Source: Planktosalinus sp963975935
GTDB lineage: Bacteria > Bacteroidota > Bacteroidia > Flavobacteriales > Flavobacteriaceae
DNA: 64,000 nt
Direction of reading: 5' to 3'
Assembly (NCBI GenBank): GCA_963975935.1
Contig: CAXBIQ010000003.1
Span: forward strand, 211,943-275,942
Within the stretch, counting starts at the first letter, position 1. The number at the start of each line of letters is the position of its first letter. Below are positions 61,648 to 64,000 of the stretch, one piece after another. Below the pieces are notes generated by a model. That model ran no database searches and was not told where the DNA came from. It saw only the letters and a list, made by a program, of their open reading frames with translations. Both the position numbers and the translations under genes were made by a program.

Positions 61648-63708
61648 TTACTTCTTGACCGGTAAATCCAGGGACGGTTTTTGAGCGCTGCGGTTGCCGG
61701 TTTTTAAATAGGTGTCAAACCATTGCAGCATACGCAGGTTGTAATCATACTTTGACCCTGAATGTGTATTCCCATGTCCTTCGCCGGGGTAGTATATCAA
61801 TCGCACAGGAACATCGGGTTTGCGCACTTTTATATGGCGGTACAGTTCCATGGATTGTGCCGGATGCACCCGCGGGTCATCAGCACCATGCATAATGAGG
61901 ATAGGTGTCTGGGACCGGTCAACATAATATATGGGGCTTCTTTCCAGGTTCCACTGCCAGTGGTCCCATATCCTTTTTCGGGAATGTACATGGTAGAGTT
62001 CTTCAGGAATGTCACTGGTTCCCCATTTGGAAACATTGTTACTGATTCCCACAAACATGACTGCCGCGGCAAAGCGGTCTGAATAATAGGTGCTCATCCA
62101 GGCAGATGCATAGCCACCATAAGAACCACCGGTAACACCAATGCGGTTTTCATCGGCGATGCCTTGTTCTATTAAATAATCCACTCCGTCCACTATATCA
62201 TCAAACTCTTTTCCGGCAAGGTCACCCTGACTGCTGTAAGCAAAATCGGTACCGCGCCCTGTGCTCCCCCTGTAATTGGGATAAAACACGGCATATCCTT
62301 TTGCAGCGGCCATTTGCCCGGGGATGGAGTATGCAGTGAGCCAGCCATTGGTATAATGCGCTTCCGGTCCGCCGTGTACTACCGTAATGAGGGGTACTCT
62401 TGTTCCCTCACGGTAGTTTAAGGGGTATATTAAAATACCTTCAATTTCATAAGCACCATCGCGGGTAGTATATTTTATGACTTCCTGTTTTCCCAAAGAA
62501 AGCCCTTTGAGCCAGTCATTGTTATGGGTCCTTCTTTCCGGTGTTGCGTTTCGGGTAGTGGCAAGGGTAAATACTTCCGCGGGATGCTGTGGGCTGCTGG
62601 CCACAAAAGACAGTGCACCGGTTGAGGCTCTTGAAAACGAGGTGATATGATGGGCATCGGCTTTAAAGATGACGCGGTTCCCGCTTCCGTCAGGGGTGAT
62701 GGTTCCCAGTACCGACTGTGTTCCTTCACTCGCTAAATAATGAATGGCGTTTGCAGAGGTCCACTTGATGTCTTCATATTTCCCTTTGTAATCTGCATTT
62801 ATGATTTGAGGCTTTCCGCCCTGAGCGTTTACCATCATAATGCGGCCGTCAATGGGGTCGTTGATATCTTTTCCGCCACGCAATGCCAGTCTTTTACTGT
62901 CAGGACTCCATACCATTTGTCCCAGTTTTCCTTCATTATCGATTTTGGAAACCACATTTCCTGTAGCAGCATCTACAATAAAGACCTGTTGTCTCATAAA
63001 CGAATCATCCACAGTAGCCGTGGGTGCAGCAGATACAGCAATTTTTGTTTTATCGGGACTCCAGCTCAGCATATAGACAGCACCCTCAACATTCAGGGCT
63101 TTGGGCTGCGCAGATGCACTTGTCACATTAGCAGTATAGGCTTTGCGAAGGCTGAAATCTTCTTCGTAAAAGTCTGGCGAATAGGAGAGGGGGGAGTCGG
63201 GTTTTTCAGCATCTTCTCTGGCCGAAAAGGCAATCATAGTGCCGTCTGCCTGCCAGTCATAGCTCAGGATGTTTGCGCTGTGTTCAAACACTTTCACGGC
63301 TTCCCCGCCGCTGAGGTTGATTTCATAGAGTGCAGTGTGATCATCACTGTCTTTTTTGGTTAAAAACGTCACCGTGCCTTTTGAGGGACGAAAGCTTATC
63401 TGGCTCACCCCGGTGCCGGTATAATAGGGTTTGGTTTCCCCGGTGGCGACATTCAGCACATACAGGTGGGTTGCATTCTTGCTGTTTTCCTTATAGGCAT
63501 CTGCCGGAGTGCTTAGGGTATATGCCACATGATTCCCGTCATCAGACATCACACTTCCGGTAACGGTTTTCATTGTTGCCACCTGCTCAGGGGTCACGCC
63601 CTGTGCTAGAACTGCAACGGGTAAGGACACCATTAAAAAGGCGGAGAGGAATAAGGTAATCAGGTTTGTTTTTTTGGGTAAGGTCTTTTTCATAGATGCT
63701 GTTTTCAT
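61648..63708 (-). CDS. S9 family peptidase (prolyl oligopeptidase-like)
   Basis: A 686-residue secreted serine peptidase. The signal peptide ends near residue 36 (AVLAQ). A seven-bladed-propeller region (about 40-400) with repeated WSPD-type segments follows, and the alpha/beta hydrolase domain carries Ser529 (GGSYGG), an Asp in GADDPRVHP and a His in GEGHGNTH. It cleaves short peptides, often after Pro or basic/hydrophobic residues. A terminator follows. Confidence 0.94.
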   Translation of the reverse strand: MKTASMKKTLPKKTNLITLFLSAFLMVSLPVAVLAQGVTPEQVATMKTVTGSVMSDDGNHVAYTLSTPADAYKENSKNATHLYVLNVATGETKPYYTGTGVSQISFRPSKGTVTFLTKKDSDDHTALYEINLSGGEAVKVFEHSANILSYDWQADGTMIAFSAREDAEKPDSPLSYSPDFYEEDFSLRKAYTANVTSASAQPKALNVEGAVYMLSWSPDKTKIAVSAAPTATVDDSFMRQQVFIVDAATGNVVSKIDNEGKLGQMVWSPDSKRLALRGGKDINDPIDGRIMMVNAQGGKPQIINADYKGKYEDIKWTSANAIHYLASEGTQSVLGTITPDGSGNRVIFKADAHHITSFSRASTGALSFVASSPQHPAEVFTLATTRNATPERRTHNNDWLKGLSLGKQEVIKYTTRDGAYEIEGILIYPLNYREGTRVPLITVVHGGPEAHYTNGWLTAYSIPGQMAAAKGYAVFYPNYRGSTGRGTDFAYSSQGDLAGKEFDDIVDGVDYLIEQGIADENRIGVTGGSYGGYASAWMSTYYSDRFAAAVMFVGISNNVSKWGTSDIPEELYHVHSRKRIWDHWQWNLERSPIYYVDRSQTPILIMHGADDPRVHPAQSMELYRHIKVRKPDVPVRLIYYPGEGHGNTHSGSKYDYNLRMLQWFDTYLKTGNRSAQKPSLDLPVKK

Positions 63709-64000
63709 TGTACAGATAGGTTTTAACGTTTAAGAAACGACAAGATACGGATTTTTACTTTTCGGAAAAAGTGATTTTGTGCCGTGGGGTTTTGGAAGTG
63801 ATAGGATGCTGTATGAACCCGAATCGTGTTGTTAGTGCTCAGCAGTGCGCATTTCTCGCAAATACGCAGATTCGTAAATTCGCAAAAGAAGCTGTATGCT
63901 GAAGGGTGTATATTGTATACTGTATACTGTAAATTGTAAGCTGCCCTGAACTTCCCTGATTAGAGTTGACCGTTTTTAAACATTAATTTCATTGTTAAAA
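63709..64000. other. Intergenic region at the window end
   Basis: About 290 bases without a gene. The segment 63905-63945 has irregular short repeats of GTATACTGTA, which look like low-complexity DNA. The next gene, if any, is outside the window. Confidence 0.45.

Noticed and set aside
63905..63945. GTATACTGTA short repeats near the window end
   Set aside because: Irregular, few copies, no spacers. It is low-complexity DNA and not a CRISPR array; no CRISPR-like repeat-spacer pattern was found in the window.

Overview
The window is chromosomal DNA from a member of the Bacteroidota, most likely the family Flavobacteriaceae. It is AT-rich, lacks Shine-Dalgarno sequences before most starts, and uses TAnnTTTG-type promoter elements (for example before the HU gene). 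It carries lineage markers: the rpsR-rplI pair, DUF6495, DUF4290 and DUF493 proteins, MurA with Asp in place of the catalytic Cys, SpII lipoproteins with short hydrophobic heads, and LytS/LytTR pairs. No rRNA, CRISPR array or prophage was seen. One intact tRNA gene (tRNA-Met) and two tRNA-Met fragments are present.

Layout. 1-12.9 kb is mostly housekeeping: rplI, an ABC permease, hisS, tRNA-Met with a small GIY-YIG nuclease gene between tRNA fragments, a START-like protein, a class IV aminotransferase, a YqgE/AlgH protein, HU, fmt, a RecQ-type helicase, an AAA NTPase, DUF493, DUF4290 and murA. 12.9-19.8 kb holds orphan proteins, a three-repeat lipoprotein, a PAS hybrid kinase, and a cupin/AraC pair. 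19.9-31.7 kb is the accessory core. It contains a co-directional minus-strand operon of two histidine kinases, a GxxExxY nuclease-like protein, a stand-alone receiver, a receiver fused to a class III nucleotidyl cyclase, and a Pycsar-type membrane effector (PycTM/DUF5706). Upstream of it lie DUF6090 membrane proteins in tandem, two near-identical REP-associated (Y1/HUH) transposase elements and a deletion scar. 31.7-50.6 kb is one long minus-strand run: an amino-acid permease, an MBOAT/SGNH O-acylation pair, several membrane acyltransferase-like proteins, a sterol-desaturase-family enzyme, small oxidoreductases, NTF2-like and ABM-like secreted proteins, and a TPR-kinase/TPR-kinase/LytTR signalling operon. 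50.6-64 kb has an outer-membrane-like protein, an ExbB/TolQ-like channel, a LytS-LytTR pair, a CreD locus with a winged-helix regulator and matching palindromic operators, lipoproteins, another DUF6090-like protein and an S9 peptidase.

The most interesting item is the 19.9-27.9 kb operon. It places a Pycsar-like cyclase and membrane-effector pair behind a phosphorelay: the cyclase has an N-terminal receiver domain, and a 1182-residue kinase with four tandem sensor repeats and an NTF2-like head, plus a periplasmic TPR kinase, sit in the same transcription unit. The known Pycsar immune cyclases synthesise cCMP or cUMP. Here the visible base-selecting residues (Lys and Thr) look like a class IIIb adenylyl cyclase, so the messenger may be cAMP, and the role could be signalling or defence. 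The second theme is small palindromic (REP-like) elements and their transposases: they surround the tRNA, sit in frame inside a DUF6090 gene, and flank the accessory operon.
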